64,000 nt of DNA from NCBI RefSeq assembly GCF_900105755.1, contig NZ_FNTQ01000001.1, forward strand, positions 8,246,001-8,310,000. The letters are read 5' to 3'. The DNA comes from Streptomyces sp. Ag109_O5-10 (GTDB lineage Bacteria; Actinomycetota; Actinomycetes; Streptomycetales; Streptomycetaceae). A program made the translations under genes and the position numbers. Of the stretch, positions 33,904 through 42,036 are shown piece after piece (within the stretch, counting starts at the first letter, position 1; the number at the start of each line of letters is the position of its first letter). Under the pieces are notes generated by a model. It worked only from the letters and a program-made list of their open reading frames with translations, did no database searches and had not been told where the DNA came from.

Positions 33904-34554
33904 TCAGTAGCCGACGGTGAAGCGCTCGCCGGTGTGCCGTGGCCGTTCGATCTCGTCGAGCAGGGCGACGGCGTAGTCCTCGGCGGAGATGCGGCTGCTG
34001 CCGTCGTCGGCGATGAGCAGGTCTTCCTTGGCGATGCGATAGACACCCGTCCGCTCGCCCGGCTCGATCGTCGCGGAGGGGCTGAGGTTGGTCCACTTCA
34101 CGTCGCTGACGGTGCGGCAGAAGTCCAGGGCGTCCCCGTGGGCGTGCATGATCTGGAGCAGGAACTCCGGCAGGCCCTCGGCGTCCCAGACCTGCTTGCC
34201 GTCCGGCGTGCGCAGGGACCCGGCGCCGCCGACGAGGACGAGCCGGGGTGCCGGTTCACCCAGGCTGCGGATGCCGGTGACCAGGGATTCGACGCTGGGT
34301 CTGATGGTGGCGATGTGGCCCGGCCCGTCGCCTCCGCCGACCGCGCTGACCACGACGTCCTGCCCCTTGGCGACCTCGGCGACGGACCCGGGATCCAGAA
34401 CGTCGCCGGTGACCACGGTCAGGCCGGGGTCGTTCCGGGTGAGCTTCGCCGGGTCGCGCACGACCGCTGTGACGAGGTGCCCGCGACGGAGCGCCTCGTC
34501 CAGGACGCGGGATCCGATGGTGCCGGTGGCGCCGAACAGGGCGATCTTGGACAT
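33904..34554 (-). CDS. NAD(P)-binding Rossmann protein (NmrA/SDR-like)
   Basis: 216-residue protein of the atypical short-chain dehydrogenase group (NAD(P)H-binding, PF13460 type). The dinucleotide motif is GATGTIGSRV at the N-terminus; VVTGDVLDPGSVAEV and LVLVGGAGSLRTPDG are typical later elements. Such proteins bind NAD(P) and often act as flavin/quinone reductases or sensors. No catalytic YxxxK is present, as usual for this group. It stands alone between convergent and co-directional neighbours. Confidence 0.85.
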   Translation of the reverse strand: MSKIALFGATGTIGSRVLDEALRRGHLVTAVVRDPAKLTRNDPGLTVVTGDVLDPGSVAEVAKGQDVVVSAVGGGDGPGHIATIRPSVESLVTGIRSLGEPAPRLVLVGGAGSLRTPDGKQVWDAEGLPEFLLQIMHAHGDALDFCRTVSDVKWTNLSPSATIEPGERTGVYRIAKEDLLIADDGSSRISAEDYAVALLDEIERPRHTGERFTVGY

Positions 34555-34693
34555 GCGAGTGAATCTCCAGTTCCCGGTGGTCGTCTCCGGGTTCGCAGAT
34601 TACCGATGTCTTTCGTGGCAAAGCGTTAATTGTCGGATCTATCCCGACAATCTGCGTTCATTCGGTCCAGCGGCGTTGCGGTTCAGGCCCGCG

Positions 34694-34915
34694 TCAGTCG
34701 GCGGCAGTGCCCTCGGCCTCCCAGCGCAGCAGGTCACCCGGCTGGCACTCGAGTACCTCGCAGAGCGCGGCGAGGGTCGCGAAGCGCACCGCCTTGGCGC
34801 GACCGTTCTTGAGTACCGCCAGGTTGGCGGGCGTGATCCCCACGCGGTCGGCCAGTTCGCCCACGGACATCTTCCGCTTGGCCAGCATCACGTCGATGTC
34901 GACGGCGATCGGCAT
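34694..34915 (-). CDS. Small XRE-family DNA-binding regulator
   Basis: 73-residue helix-turn-helix protein: MLAKRKMSVGELADRVGITPANLAVLKNGRAKAVRF contains a complete XRE HTH (shown here as SVGELADRVGIT ... LAVLKNGR), followed by LCEVLECQPGDLLRWE. It belongs to the YozG-like group paired with DUF2975 membrane proteins. Its start shares one base with the stop of the upstream DUF2975 gene (TGATG). It probably represses its own operon through the dyads at 35418-35455. Confidence 0.9.
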   Translation of the reverse strand: MPIAVDIDVMLAKRKMSVGELADRVGITPANLAVLKNGRAKAVRFATLAALCEVLECQPGDLLRWEAEGTAAD

Positions 34916-35421
34916 CAGATCACCTGGTCCAACTCGGCCTGCATCCGCGTCGCTTCGACGTCGCGGGCGACCGCCTGGGCGAGCAGCATCCGCAGCACGA
35001 GCACGATGAGCGCGACCCCGAGGACGGCCACGCCGATCCCGCCCATGATGACGGTGACGCCCGGGTCGTCCCGCTGGCCCGGCGCGTTGACGGCCGTGAC
35101 CGCGAACCACAGGAGGGCGGCCGCCGTGATCGCGCCGATCACGCCGTCCACGTACCGGAAGGCGGCGTGGGAGAACACGGTTCCGCGCCGCACCATCGTC
35201 ACGAGCCGCCACACGCAGACCACTGCGACCTGGACCGTGACCATGCCCAGGACCGTGATCAGGCGCAGTGCGGTCAGCGGGAGCGTCCCGTCCTCCGGGT
35301 CGTTCCCGCTCACCAACGTCCAGACCATCATTGCCTGTATGAGCCCGGTGCCGGTGAGCACCAGCGCGAGCACGGCGCGCAGCGTACGCACTGCCAGCTT
35401 TCCCACGACCTGTCCTTCCAT
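34915..35421 (-). CDS. DUF2975 membrane protein
   Basis: 168-residue protein with four hydrophobic segments (about 10-32, 48-70, 88-110 and 125-148), matching DUF2975. These proteins nearly always precede a small XRE regulator, as here, and may sense a membrane signal and control it. The start codon itself is inside a dyad (CCATCG-N5-CGATGG), consistent with tight autoregulation. Function is otherwise unknown. Confidence 0.87.
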   Translation of the reverse strand: MEGQVVGKLAVRTLRAVLALVLTGTGLIQAMMVWTLVSGNDPEDGTLPLTALRLITVLGMVTVQVAVVCVWRLVTMVRRGTVFSHAAFRYVDGVIGAITAAALLWFAVTAVNAPGQRDDPGVTVIMGGIGVAVLGVALIVLVLRMLLAQAVARDVEATRMQAELDQVI

Positions 35422-35455
35422 CGAGTTGCGATGGAAATCTATCGAGATTCGATAG
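35418..35455. promoter_or_regulatory. Two adjacent dyads, probable XRE operators
   Basis: CCATCG-N5-CGATGG (35418-35434) overlaps the DUF2975 start codon, and CTATCGA-GAT-TCGATAG (35439-35455) lies 4 bp beyond. Both share the ATCGA/TCGAT half-site. The A/T content stands out from the surrounding DNA. Confidence 0.7.
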
Positions 35456-35520
35456 GTGTCGCAAGGGTTGGGGGCGCCGGTGCCCGTCTGCCGCGCAGCG
35501 AAGCGGTCAGGGGCGCGCGG

Positions 35521-35694
35521 TCAGCGGCGGCTCCGGTACGTCCGGGCGGTGCCGATCCCCGCCACGTGCAGGGCGAGGGCGGTCAGTCCCAGCAGCATGA
35601 CGTTCGTGGAGGTGAACGTGTCATTGGTGCTGATGTCCGCCGCGTTGATCAGGAAGGCGATGAAGAACAGGACTGCTGCGACGATGCCGGCCAT
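35521..35694 (-). CDS. Small hydrophobic membrane protein
   Basis: 57-residue protein MAGIVAAVLFFIAFLINAAD... with two hydrophobic stretches (2-18 and 32-48) and a basic tail (RTYRSRR). GAGGAG lies 6 nt upstream of the ATG. It is encoded just upstream of the DUF2975/XRE pair on the same strand. The layout matches short two-helix actinobacterial membrane proteins; no function is known. The 357-bp gap to the next gene (35695-36051) holds only a small hairpin near 35805-35830 and no gene. Confidence 0.7.
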   Translation of the reverse strand: MAGIVAAVLFFIAFLINAADISTNDTFTSTNVMLLGLTALALHVAGIGTARTYRSRR

Positions 35695-36051
35695 GAGGGG
35701 CTCCTCTCGTAGGGTGAAATCCCGTATGCCCGCACATCACCTCCACAAGCCCGTCGCCGGGCGGCCGCGAGGATGCGGCGGTCGCCGTGGGGGTGGGGTG
35801 CCGGGCGCGCGGAGCGCCCGCGTGATCGGACGGCCGTGCGCGAGCGGCGGGACGCGCTCGGGGATCGTCGGGTTGTTTCCGGTGATACCGGGTCAATTGG
35901 CTTGTGGATTTCTCAATTCGGCGCGACAACCGTGGAAGACGGCCAGAATGTGGCGTGCGGCCGGTGGTGTGGGGCGTCGGCTGTCGCATCCTGTGAAAAG
36001 GGAGTCCCGTCTTCGGGCAACGGCGTACGCTCCGCGTCGAAGGAGGGTGCC

Positions 36052-36234
36052 ATGGCCGCTCACGCGAAAGCGATCGGGATCTGGTGGCTGGCCACGATGG
36101 CCGCCCTGACCACCGCGGTCATCGCGGTGGTCCTCGTCGTGCAGGCCGACTCGGGAGAAGCGTCCCCGCCCCCGCCGTCCCCCCTCACCGCACCGCCGAC
36201 GAATGCCCCCGGGGCGACGGGCACCGTTCCCTAG
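36052..36234 (+). CDS. Small single-pass membrane protein
   Basis: 60-residue protein starting MAAHAKAIGIWWLATMAALT with one membrane helix (about 8-31) and a Pro/Ser/Thr-rich outer tail. AAGGAGG precedes the ATG by 6 nt, so translation is well supported. No homologous family is recognised. Its stop overlaps the end of a possible minus-strand ORF (36231-36446). Confidence 0.6.
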   Translation: MAAHAKAIGIWWLATMAALTTAVIAVVLVVQADSGEASPPPPSPLTAPPTNAPGATGTVP

Positions 36235-36446
36235 GCGTCGTCCTGACCGGGGGCGGGATGCCAGACCTGCTCGGGCGGGGCTCGGATCGCGTGACGGGCC
36301 GGCTCGGTGACGGTGTGTCCGACGGAGAAGCAGGTGAGGATTCCGCATGACCGCGGGGCCCGCATGTGCTCCAGGAACGCCTTCGCGAGCGTCTCACCGC
36401 ACTGAGCGTTCTGGCTTGCGGCCGGGAGAGCCGGCGTCTCCTGCAC
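36231..36446 (-). CDS. Hypothetical short ORF
   Basis: 71 codons from a GTG at 36446 (first residues QETPALPAASQ after the start), ending in EQVWHPAPGQDDA. The downstream two thirds have strong G/C at third positions, as expected of coding DNA here, but no ribosome-binding site or family is visible. It could also be the end of a decayed gene. The remaining gap to the GH88-like gene (36447-36575) has nothing clear. Confidence 0.3.
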   Translation of the reverse strand: MQETPALPAASQNAQCGETLAKAFLEHMRAPRSCGILTCFSVGHTVTEPARHAIRAPPEQVWHPAPGQDDA

Positions 36447-36575
36447 GGTTCCGAACAGCAGTCACCTGGGAAGTGCGACGGCACTTTCTGTTCTCCCGAC
36501 CCCTCGCGGACGGCGTCCCCCGTCACGGCCCGGCCGGCTGTCGCCGACGGCGGCGCCCGGCACCGTCCCGCGCCG

Positions 36576-37799
36576 TCAGACCGTCGAGAGGTCGATCGCG
36601 CGGTCCAGGTCGTGGGGCCGCAGGACGCGCAGGATCGCTTCGAGGAGGTAGTAGTCGGCGTAGGGGAGGGAGATCTCGATGCCGTCCTCGGCCGGGCGGT
36701 TGCGGGTGCAGCGGGCCACGACGGCCTCGGCGCGGGTGGAGTGGGTGGTGAGGCAGGTCTCGCACAGGGCGCCGAGGATGCGCAGCGCGGTGGTGCGGTA
36801 GGACCAACTGCCCGTGGCGGCGGCCAGGTCGAGCAGCCCGCAGGCCATGACGGTCCCGGCGGAGGCGTCCTTGACGTCGTACGGCTGCTGCGGTGCGCGG
36901 TAGTCCCAGACGGGTACGTGGTCCGGGCCGAGTGCCTTGACCGCGTAGTCGGCGAGGGTGCGGGCGGTGGCGAGGAACCGGTGGTCGCCGGTGCGGCGGT
37001 ACATCGTGGTGAAGCCGTAGATGCCCCAGGCCTGTCCGCGGGCCCAGCAGGAGGTGGGGCTGTAGCCCTGGACGGTGTTCGGGCCGACGGGGGTGCCGGT
37101 GGCGGGGTCGAGATCGTAGGCGTGCGGGGTGGAGCCGTCCGGCCGCGGGAAGAGGCGCTGCGTGGTCTGCGCGTGTCCCACGGCCGCGTCCATGAACGCG
37201 CTCTCGCCGGTCTCCCGGGCGGCGAAGACGAGCAGGTCGAGGTTCATCATCGTGTCGATGATCATGCGCCCCGCGTTGTCGGCGGTGCCCAGCGCACCCC
37301 AGGCCCGCAGGTAGCGGCCACGGGGGTTGTAACGCTGGAGCAGTGAGCGGGCCGCCTGGACGGCGCCGTCCCGCCAGGTCGTGTCGCCGGTCAGCCGCCA
37401 GGCGGTGACCCAGGACGGGGTGAACAGGAAGCCCAGGTCGTGTGTGCCGGTGTCGTACCGGCGGGGGGCGAGCTTCGCGGCCGATGCCAGGGCGAGGGCG
37501 CGCAGGCTGTCGTCGCCGCTGTGGAGCCAGCTCATCCAGAGGACGCCGGGCCAGAACCCGCCGACCCAGTCGCCGTTCTGGGAGTAGACCCACTTCTCGA
37601 ACTTCGTCCCCACGGGGAAGGCGGTCACCCCGGGTGCGACGGCACGCACCTTCGCGACCGCGTAGTCCGCCGCGTCACGCAGCACCGCCTCCGTCGCCGC
37701 CGGCACCTGGCCGGTGAGCGCCTGCGCGGACTGGGGTACGGCGGACGCGACCGCGGCGCCGCCTGCGGTGGCCAGCACGGCCCTGCGGGACATGTGCAT
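36576..37799 (-). CDS. Tat-exported GH88-like unsaturated glucuronyl hydrolase
   Basis: 407-residue secreted enzyme. MSRRAVLATAGGAAVASAV is a Tat-type signal with cleavage near AQALTG. The mature part is an (alpha/alpha)6 barrel of the GH88 family: WVGGFWPGVLWMSW, DNAGRMIIDTMMNLDLL with the catalytic Asp region, and WARGQAWGIYGFTTMYR. Such enzymes cleave unsaturated uronic-acid disaccharides left by polysaccharide lyases (chondroitin, hyaluronan or ulvan-type). I start at the ATG at 37799; the ATG two codons later is equally possible. No lyase gene adjoins. Confidence 0.87.
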   Translation of the reverse strand: MHMSRRAVLATAGGAAVASAVPQSAQALTGQVPAATEAVLRDAADYAVAKVRAVAPGVTAFPVGTKFEKWVYSQNGDWVGGFWPGVLWMSWLHSGDDSLRALALASAAKLAPRRYDTGTHDLGFLFTPSWVTAWRLTGDTTWRDGAVQAARSLLQRYNPRGRYLRAWGALGTADNAGRMIIDTMMNLDLLVFAARETGESAFMDAAVGHAQTTQRLFPRPDGSTPHAYDLDPATGTPVGPNTVQGYSPTSCWARGQAWGIYGFTTMYRRTGDHRFLATARTLADYAVKALGPDHVPVWDYRAPQQPYDVKDASAGTVMACGLLDLAAATGSWSYRTTALRILGALCETCLTTHSTRAEAVVARCTRNRPAEDGIEISLPYADYYLLEAILRVLRPHDLDRAIDLSTV

Positions 37800-37874
37800 G
37801 GGTGCCTTCCTCTCCAACTGAACCGGTGAGCGGGGGAGTTGAAGGAGTCTCGCACGGGGCGGCGCGCGCGTATA

Positions 37875-37903
37875 CACATGTGCGCAAAGTTCAGATATGT
37901 GAA
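37875..37903. promoter_or_regulatory. A/T-rich dyads upstream of the GH88-like gene
   Basis: CACATGTG (37875-37882) and TTCA-GATATG-TGAA (37890-37903), 76-104 bp upstream of the start at 37799. Both are palindromic and stand out from the GC-rich surroundings, so a repressor site is likely; the regulator is unknown. Confidence 0.45.
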
Positions 37904-37959
37904 TCGCCTTCGCGGGGCGGACGTCCGTTGCCCGGGGCGGCGACCTCTCGTACGGCCCT

Positions 37960-38234
37960 GGCGACGGCCGGGAACCCCTTCCGCTCGCCGCGAGGACGGC
38001 GTCCACGTCCCGGACCGCGGCCTCGAAGGAGTAGTCCGCGGAGCGCTGCGGCTTCCTGCCACGAGCCCGCTCGTCGTAGGTGATGTGCCGCCATTCCGGG
38101 CCCGGTTCGGCGACGACCCGGCGCCAGTGTCCCCGCGTGGCGAACGGGCCGTTGAGGTAGCCCACCGGGACACCGGGGCCGCCGGTGTCGCTGACGGCCA
38201 GAGCGGTGTCGTCCACCGGGACCGTACCGGTCCA
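37960..38234 (-). pseudogene. N-terminal remnant of an alpha/beta hydrolase
   Basis: The minus strand reads TVPVDDTALAVSDTGGPGVPV, YLNGPFATRGHWRRVVAE, EWRHITYDERARGR and SADYSFEAAVRDVDAVLAA, the N-terminal 80 residues of a common Streptomyces alpha/beta hydrolase. Homology then ends where the next element (the nucleophile-bearing strand) should follow, and the frame continues as unrelated low-complexity sequence. Upstream, the frame is preceded by Gly-X-Y-like low-complexity (38240-38360) without a clear start codon. Confidence 0.7.
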
Positions 38235-38478
38235 CTCCGTACCGGCCTTTCCGGTCGCTCCGGCCTTTGCGGCGGCTCCGATGTTTCCGGTTGCTACGGC
38301 CTTTCCGGTCCCCCCGGTCCCCCCCGGTCCCCCCGGTCGCCCCGGTCGCTCCGGTCGAGGAAGTGCCGTTCGCCGTGATGTCCCTGTTCCCCCATCCGGT
38401 CGCGTGGAAGCGGCTGGTGCGGTTACCCCGAGGGGGCTCGGCGATCGGGTCGCCGAGCCCCCTCGGGCGGACGGCCGG

Positions 38479-39153
38479 TCAGCCTGCCTGGAGGCTGCGG
38501 GCGGTGATGTCGCCGCGGGACGTGGTGGCGCGGATGTCGAGTTCGGCGGTGCCGTCGTTCTTGAGGGCGTTGCTGACGCGGCCGTGGCCGGTGCCGGCGT
38601 CCAGGGCGGCCGAGACGCCGGTGGCGGCGGTGACCGAGATGTCGCCGTCCTGGGTGCGCAGGACGACCGTGCCGCGGGTCGCCTCGTTGATGCGGATGTC
38701 GCCCCGGGCGGTGCTGATCTCCGCGGAGCCGCCCAGCCGGCCGACCTCGACGTCGCCGTCGGTCGCGGTGAGGCGGAGGCTGGTGGCCTCGTCGATCTTG
38801 ATGGTGCGGTACGCGCCGTCGAAGGCGACGTCGCCGAGGCGCCCGACCCCGCGCAGCTCGGTGCCGGCCGCCTTCGCCTCGACGCCGGAGCCGGCGGGCA
38901 GCTGGACGGTGACCTCCACCGAGCCGGAGGGGCCGAAGAGCTGGTTGCCGGGGGACCCGGCCGTGATCCGCAGGACGCCGTCGGCGTAGGAGACGGCGGT
39001 CTGCTCGGCCGCCTTGACGTCACGGCCCCTGGCGGGGTCGGCGGGCAGAACCTCGACGGTGGTGTCGGCGCGGTACGCGGCGATGAACTGGACGCGTCCG
39101 GCGGGGATGTCCAGGACGGCGGAGATCGGGGCGGGGGTGTCGAACTTCTGCAT
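38479..39153 (-). CDS. DUF4097 family beta-strand repeat protein
   Basis: 224-residue protein with no signal peptide. It starts MQKFDTPAPISAVLDIPAGRVQFIAA and continues as repeated short strands (GDVAFDGAYRTIKID, LTATDGDVEVGRLGGSAEI, ARGDIRINEATRGTVVLR, TQDGDISVTAAT), the DUF4097 putative adhesin/bactofilin-like helix. GGGAGA precedes the ATG at 39153. In Streptomyces this family is often divergent from, or next to, an HTH regulator, as here. Function unknown; a cytoplasmic scaffold or a substrate-binding surface is possible. Confidence 0.87.
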   Translation of the reverse strand: MQKFDTPAPISAVLDIPAGRVQFIAAYRADTTVEVLPADPARGRDVKAAEQTAVSYADGVLRITAGSPGNQLFGPSGSVEVTVQLPAGSGVEAKAAGTELRGVGRLGDVAFDGAYRTIKIDEATSLRLTATDGDVEVGRLGGSAEISTARGDIRINEATRGTVVLRTQDGDISVTAATGVSAALDAGTGHGRVSNALKNDGTAELDIRATTSRGDITARSLQAG

Positions 39154-39192
39154 CGTGGTCTCCCGTTGGCGTTCCTTGTTTCTGACAACGGA

Positions 39193-39346
39193 AACGCTAC
39201 GTTGCTTTCCGGGATGCGACAATGGATTCGTTGCGTAAGAAACATATAACCGCATGTCAGATAGCTTAAAGTGTTGCAACTGTTCTGAAGGTAACGCAAC
39301 GCGCAAGCCTGGATCATTGCAATGAATAGACAGTGAACGCTACCCT
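39193..39346. promoter_or_regulatory. Divergent promoters with repeated GTTGC half-sites
   Basis: For the + gene: TTGCAA (39317-39322), 18 bp, TACCCT (39341-39346). For the minus gene: TTGTCG (reverse of 39217-39222), 17 bp, TAGCGT (reverse of 39194-39199). Each -10 overlaps an AACGCTAC repeat (39193-39200, 39336-39343). Between them are GTTGC at 39201 and 39230, the palindrome GTTGCAAC at 39273-39280, the reverse half-site GCAAC at 39296 and ATTGCAAT at 39316-39323. Confidence 0.6.
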
Positions 39347-39391
39347 TGAGAGGGTCGGGGGCCACCCCGCGGGAACAGCGAGGAGATCGCG

Positions 39392-40150
39392 ATGCCGGGA
39401 GGCAGGCTCAGTCAGCAGGAACGCCAGCAGATCGCGCTCGGGCTGGCCGACAGCCTCCCCTACGCCGAGATCGCCCGCCGTATCGACCGTCCGACCTCGA
39501 CGGTCACGCGTGAGGTGATGCGCAACGGCGGCCCCACCGCCTACCGCGCCGACCTGGCCCACCGCGCCACCGAGCGCCGCGCGCACCGGCGCCGGCCCGC
39601 CTCCTCCCGGGGGCCGGGGGTGGTGCCGCAGCCGCACGGACGGGACGCCGAGGCCGTGGCCGAGTACGAGGAGACGCTCGCCACCGTCTTCATGCGGTCG
39701 GGTACGCCCAAGATGATGGCGCGGGTGCTGGCCTGTCTCTGCGTCAGCGACGCGGCCGGCCTCACCGCGTCCGAACTCGTCCAGCGGCTCCAGGTCAGTC
39801 CGGCGTCCGTCTCGAAGGCGGTCGCGTTCCTCGAGGAGCAGGGGCTCGTCCGCCGGGAGCGCGACGAACGCCGCCGCGAGAGCTACTTCGTCGACGACGA
39901 CGTCTGGTACCGGTCGATGATGGCGAGTGCGCGCGGCACGGCCCAGATCGCCGAGACCGCCCGTCAGGGCGTCACCGTCCTCGGCCCGCGTACCCCCGCC
40001 GCCAACCGCCTGGAGAACATCGCGCGATTCCTCGACTTCGTCAGCGAGAGCATCGCCCGCGCCGCCGAACAGGCCCGTGACGTCCTCCACAGCAAACCCG
40101 CGACGACCACCGCTGACGGCACCGGCCGGCCGGACCCCGGCGCCGCATAG
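39392..40150 (+). CDS. Regulator with an IS30-type HTH fused to a GbsR/MarR winged helix
   Basis: 252-residue DNA-binding protein. Residues 5-60 (RLSQQERQQIALGLADSLPY, AEIARRIDRPTSTVTREV) match the HTH_38 domain of IS30-family transposases; residues 85-200 are a GbsR/MarR winged helix (SELVQRLQVSPASVSKAVAFLEEQGLV, quoted as two parts SELVQRLQVS and SKAVAFLEEQGLV, then RRERDERRRESYF). Two DNA-binding units fit the multiple GTTGC half-sites in the divergent promoter to the DUF4097 gene. It likely represses both genes; the effector is unknown. Confidence 0.85.
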   Translation: MPGGRLSQQERQQIALGLADSLPYAEIARRIDRPTSTVTREVMRNGGPTAYRADLAHRATERRAHRRRPASSRGPGVVPQPHGRDAEAVAEYEETLATVFMRSGTPKMMARVLACLCVSDAAGLTASELVQRLQVSPASVSKAVAFLEEQGLVRRERDERRRESYFVDDDVWYRSMMASARGTAQIAETARQGVTVLGPRTPAANRLENIARFLDFVSESIARAAEQARDVLHSKPATTTADGTGRPDPGAA

Positions 40151-40221
40151 ACGCGCGGCCGGGCATCACGGCAGGGGAGATCCGCGCGGGGACGGTCGGC
40201 GCGGTCGTGGCCGGTGAGGTC

Positions 40222-40368
40222 ATGACTTACTCCGAGCCGAACAACCGGCTGCACCGCGGGCTCGTCGAGTTCAGCGGCCGGTCCACGGACGGGGGAGCGC
40301 CGGAGCGGCCGCGGCCGGCCGGTGTGGTGGTCCCGCGACAGCGACGACAGCGGTCACGCGCCGCGTAG
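40222..40368 (+). CDS. Possible 48-residue ORF
   Basis: ATG at 40222 (MTYSEPNNRLHRGLVEFSGR), Arg/Pro-rich C-terminus, with a GTG five codons upstream at 40207. Third positions are G/C-rich, but the ribosome-binding site is weak and no family is recognised. It follows the two-HTH regulator by 71 bp. Confidence 0.25.
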   Translation: MTYSEPNNRLHRGLVEFSGRSTDGGAPERPRPAGVVVPRQRRQRSRAA

Positions 40369-40523
40369 GGGAACCATCACCTGCTGAGCCCCTGCCGGGC
40401 CGCCCGGGCCGCGCTGTATCGTACGCGCGGCAGCACACGCACCACCGGAACATGCATCAACTCCCGTACCGGCACGTCGACTTCACCCACGTGCCGGTTC
40501 CTTTCGCCGCCGCCGGAGGAACC

Positions 40524-41639
40524 GTGGCAACCAGCCGCCCCCACCGTTTCCGTGTGCCTCTGACCCGACGCAGATCCCTCGCCGTGACGGCCGCACTCGC
40601 CGCCGTCTGCGGTGCCGGCCTCACCCAGCCGACCGCGGCCCACGCGGACGCCGCCGCCGACCGCGCCGCCCTCGCCCAGTGGTGGGCCCCCGTCAACTTC
40701 CAGGACGTCGACTCCACCGGCGAGACCGCGCTCGGCGGCAAGTCCGACTACATCACGTCCTACGACTACGACGGTGACCTCAACGGGCGCAACAACTGGG
40801 AGAACACCGGCCAGTTCCCGCTCGCGGCGCACGTCTACTACTCGGTCGTGCAGACCCCGTCCTTCTCCTACCTGCTGTACACGTACTTCCACCCGCGCGA
40901 CTGGTCCGACGGTGTCCTCGACAACTACCAGGAGGACCTGACCGAGCACGAGAACGACGCCGAGGGAGTCCTGGTCGTCGTGGCCAACGACGGTTCCGCA
41001 CACGGCCAGTTGAAGGCGGCGATCACCGTCGCGCACAGCAACTTCTACTCCTGGGTGCCCTCCGGAAGCGACTTCACCAGCGGCCAGGAGAGCGTCGACG
41101 GCACGCTGAAGCTCCAGGGCGACCCGCACGACGACGGGCACGGCCGCCCGTTCACCACCCAGCAGCCCAACACCCACGCCGCGTGGGCCGAGGGCTACCT
41201 GTCCCAGGAGCGCAGCCAGTACGCGAGCGGCGACGGCATCGTCTACTACCCCGGCTCCACCGCCGAGGTGCCGGCCGGCTCCGACGACCGCGACGTGCAG
41301 TACACCCTGACGGACGTCTTCGCGGCGAACGGCATGTGGGCGAACCGCACCCTCACCACGCTGTTCGCGACCACGGACAACTTCGCCGGCGACGACAGTG
41401 CCAACCCCTACGGCGCCAAGTGCGGCGCGGGCGGGGTCCTCGGCCCGGCCAACGGCGCCTGCGACACCGACGCGGCCAACCCGCCGTGGGCCTGGGACGA
41501 CGGCGACGACCTGCCCGGCCGGGGGTACCTCGCCACCAACCCCGCCGAACTCGTCTGGGACTACTTCGACTGGCCCGGCAAGCCCGCCGCGCCGGACCTC
41601 GCCTACACCTGGGACCAGTACAACGGCATCACCTCCTGA
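40524..41639 (+). CDS. Secreted protein of unknown function with FHPRDW and HEND motifs
   Basis: 371-residue exported protein. A basic N-terminus with TRRRSLAVTAALAAVCGAGL is a Sec or Tat signal; cleavage is expected near AAHADA. The mature part carries HVYYSVVQTPSFSYLLYTYFHPRDWSDG (key motif YFHPRDW) and TEHENDAEGVLVVV, then a His/Asp-rich central part and a C-terminus with two Cys. His and Asp clusters suggest a metal site. I do not recognise a named family. The GTG at 40524 has GGAGGA 3 nt upstream; an ATG at 40452 would extend it before the signal. Confidence 0.75.
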   Translation: MATSRPHRFRVPLTRRRSLAVTAALAAVCGAGLTQPTAAHADAAADRAALAQWWAPVNFQDVDSTGETALGGKSDYITSYDYDGDLNGRNNWENTGQFPLAAHVYYSVVQTPSFSYLLYTYFHPRDWSDGVLDNYQEDLTEHENDAEGVLVVVANDGSAHGQLKAAITVAHSNFYSWVPSGSDFTSGQESVDGTLKLQGDPHDDGHGRPFTTQQPNTHAAWAEGYLSQERSQYASGDGIVYYPGSTAEVPAGSDDRDVQYTLTDVFAANGMWANRTLTTLFATTDNFAGDDSANPYGAKCGAGGVLGPANGACDTDAANPPWAWDDGDDLPGRGYLATNPAELVWDYFDWPGKPAAPDLAYTWDQYNGITS

Positions 41640-41985
41640 TCAGGCGCAGGGCCCGCCCTGCAGCACCGCAGGGCTGATCTGCCGACGCCGAGGCAGTGTG
41701 GTGACCATGCGGGCGACCACGCGTTCGCTGAGGCGGACACGGCGGTGGGGGATGTCCCCGGGGAACCGGGCGAAGCCCCCCGCCGCCAGGTCGAACGGTT
41801 CGGTGAGTCGGTGGTGGACATGACGCACGCCCACGAGCCGTCCTCCGTCGACGTCGGCACGAAGGCCACCCGCGCGCTGATGCCGCCCTGGCTGCGCAGG
41901 TACGTCGGGAGCCGACCGCCGGAGCGGGGGGCGACGGCGCCGGGCGGGGCTCGACGCGCGCGATCGGTCCGGAGCTGGTGTGCTG
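41640..41985 (-). pseudogene. Frameshifted gene remnant of unknown family
   Basis: The minus strand has strong third-position G/C bias in one frame from about 41985 to 41845 (RLPTYLRSQGGISARVAFVP) and in another from about 41845 to the TGA at 41640 (HVHHRLTEPFDLAAGGFARF ... RLSERVVARM). Neither part alone has a good start. This is what a single gene with a frameshift would look like; its family is not recognised. It fills most of the 397-bp gap before the alcohol dehydrogenase gene. Confidence 0.4.
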
Positions 41986-42036
41986 GGTGAGGGGGCTTCG
42001 GACCCTACCCGTCGTACCCGTTCCGGGAGAAGACGC

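Noticed and set aside
35805..35830. G/C hairpin in the gap before the small membrane protein
   Set aside because: Short stem (about 7 bp) with no gene end nearby that needs a terminator.
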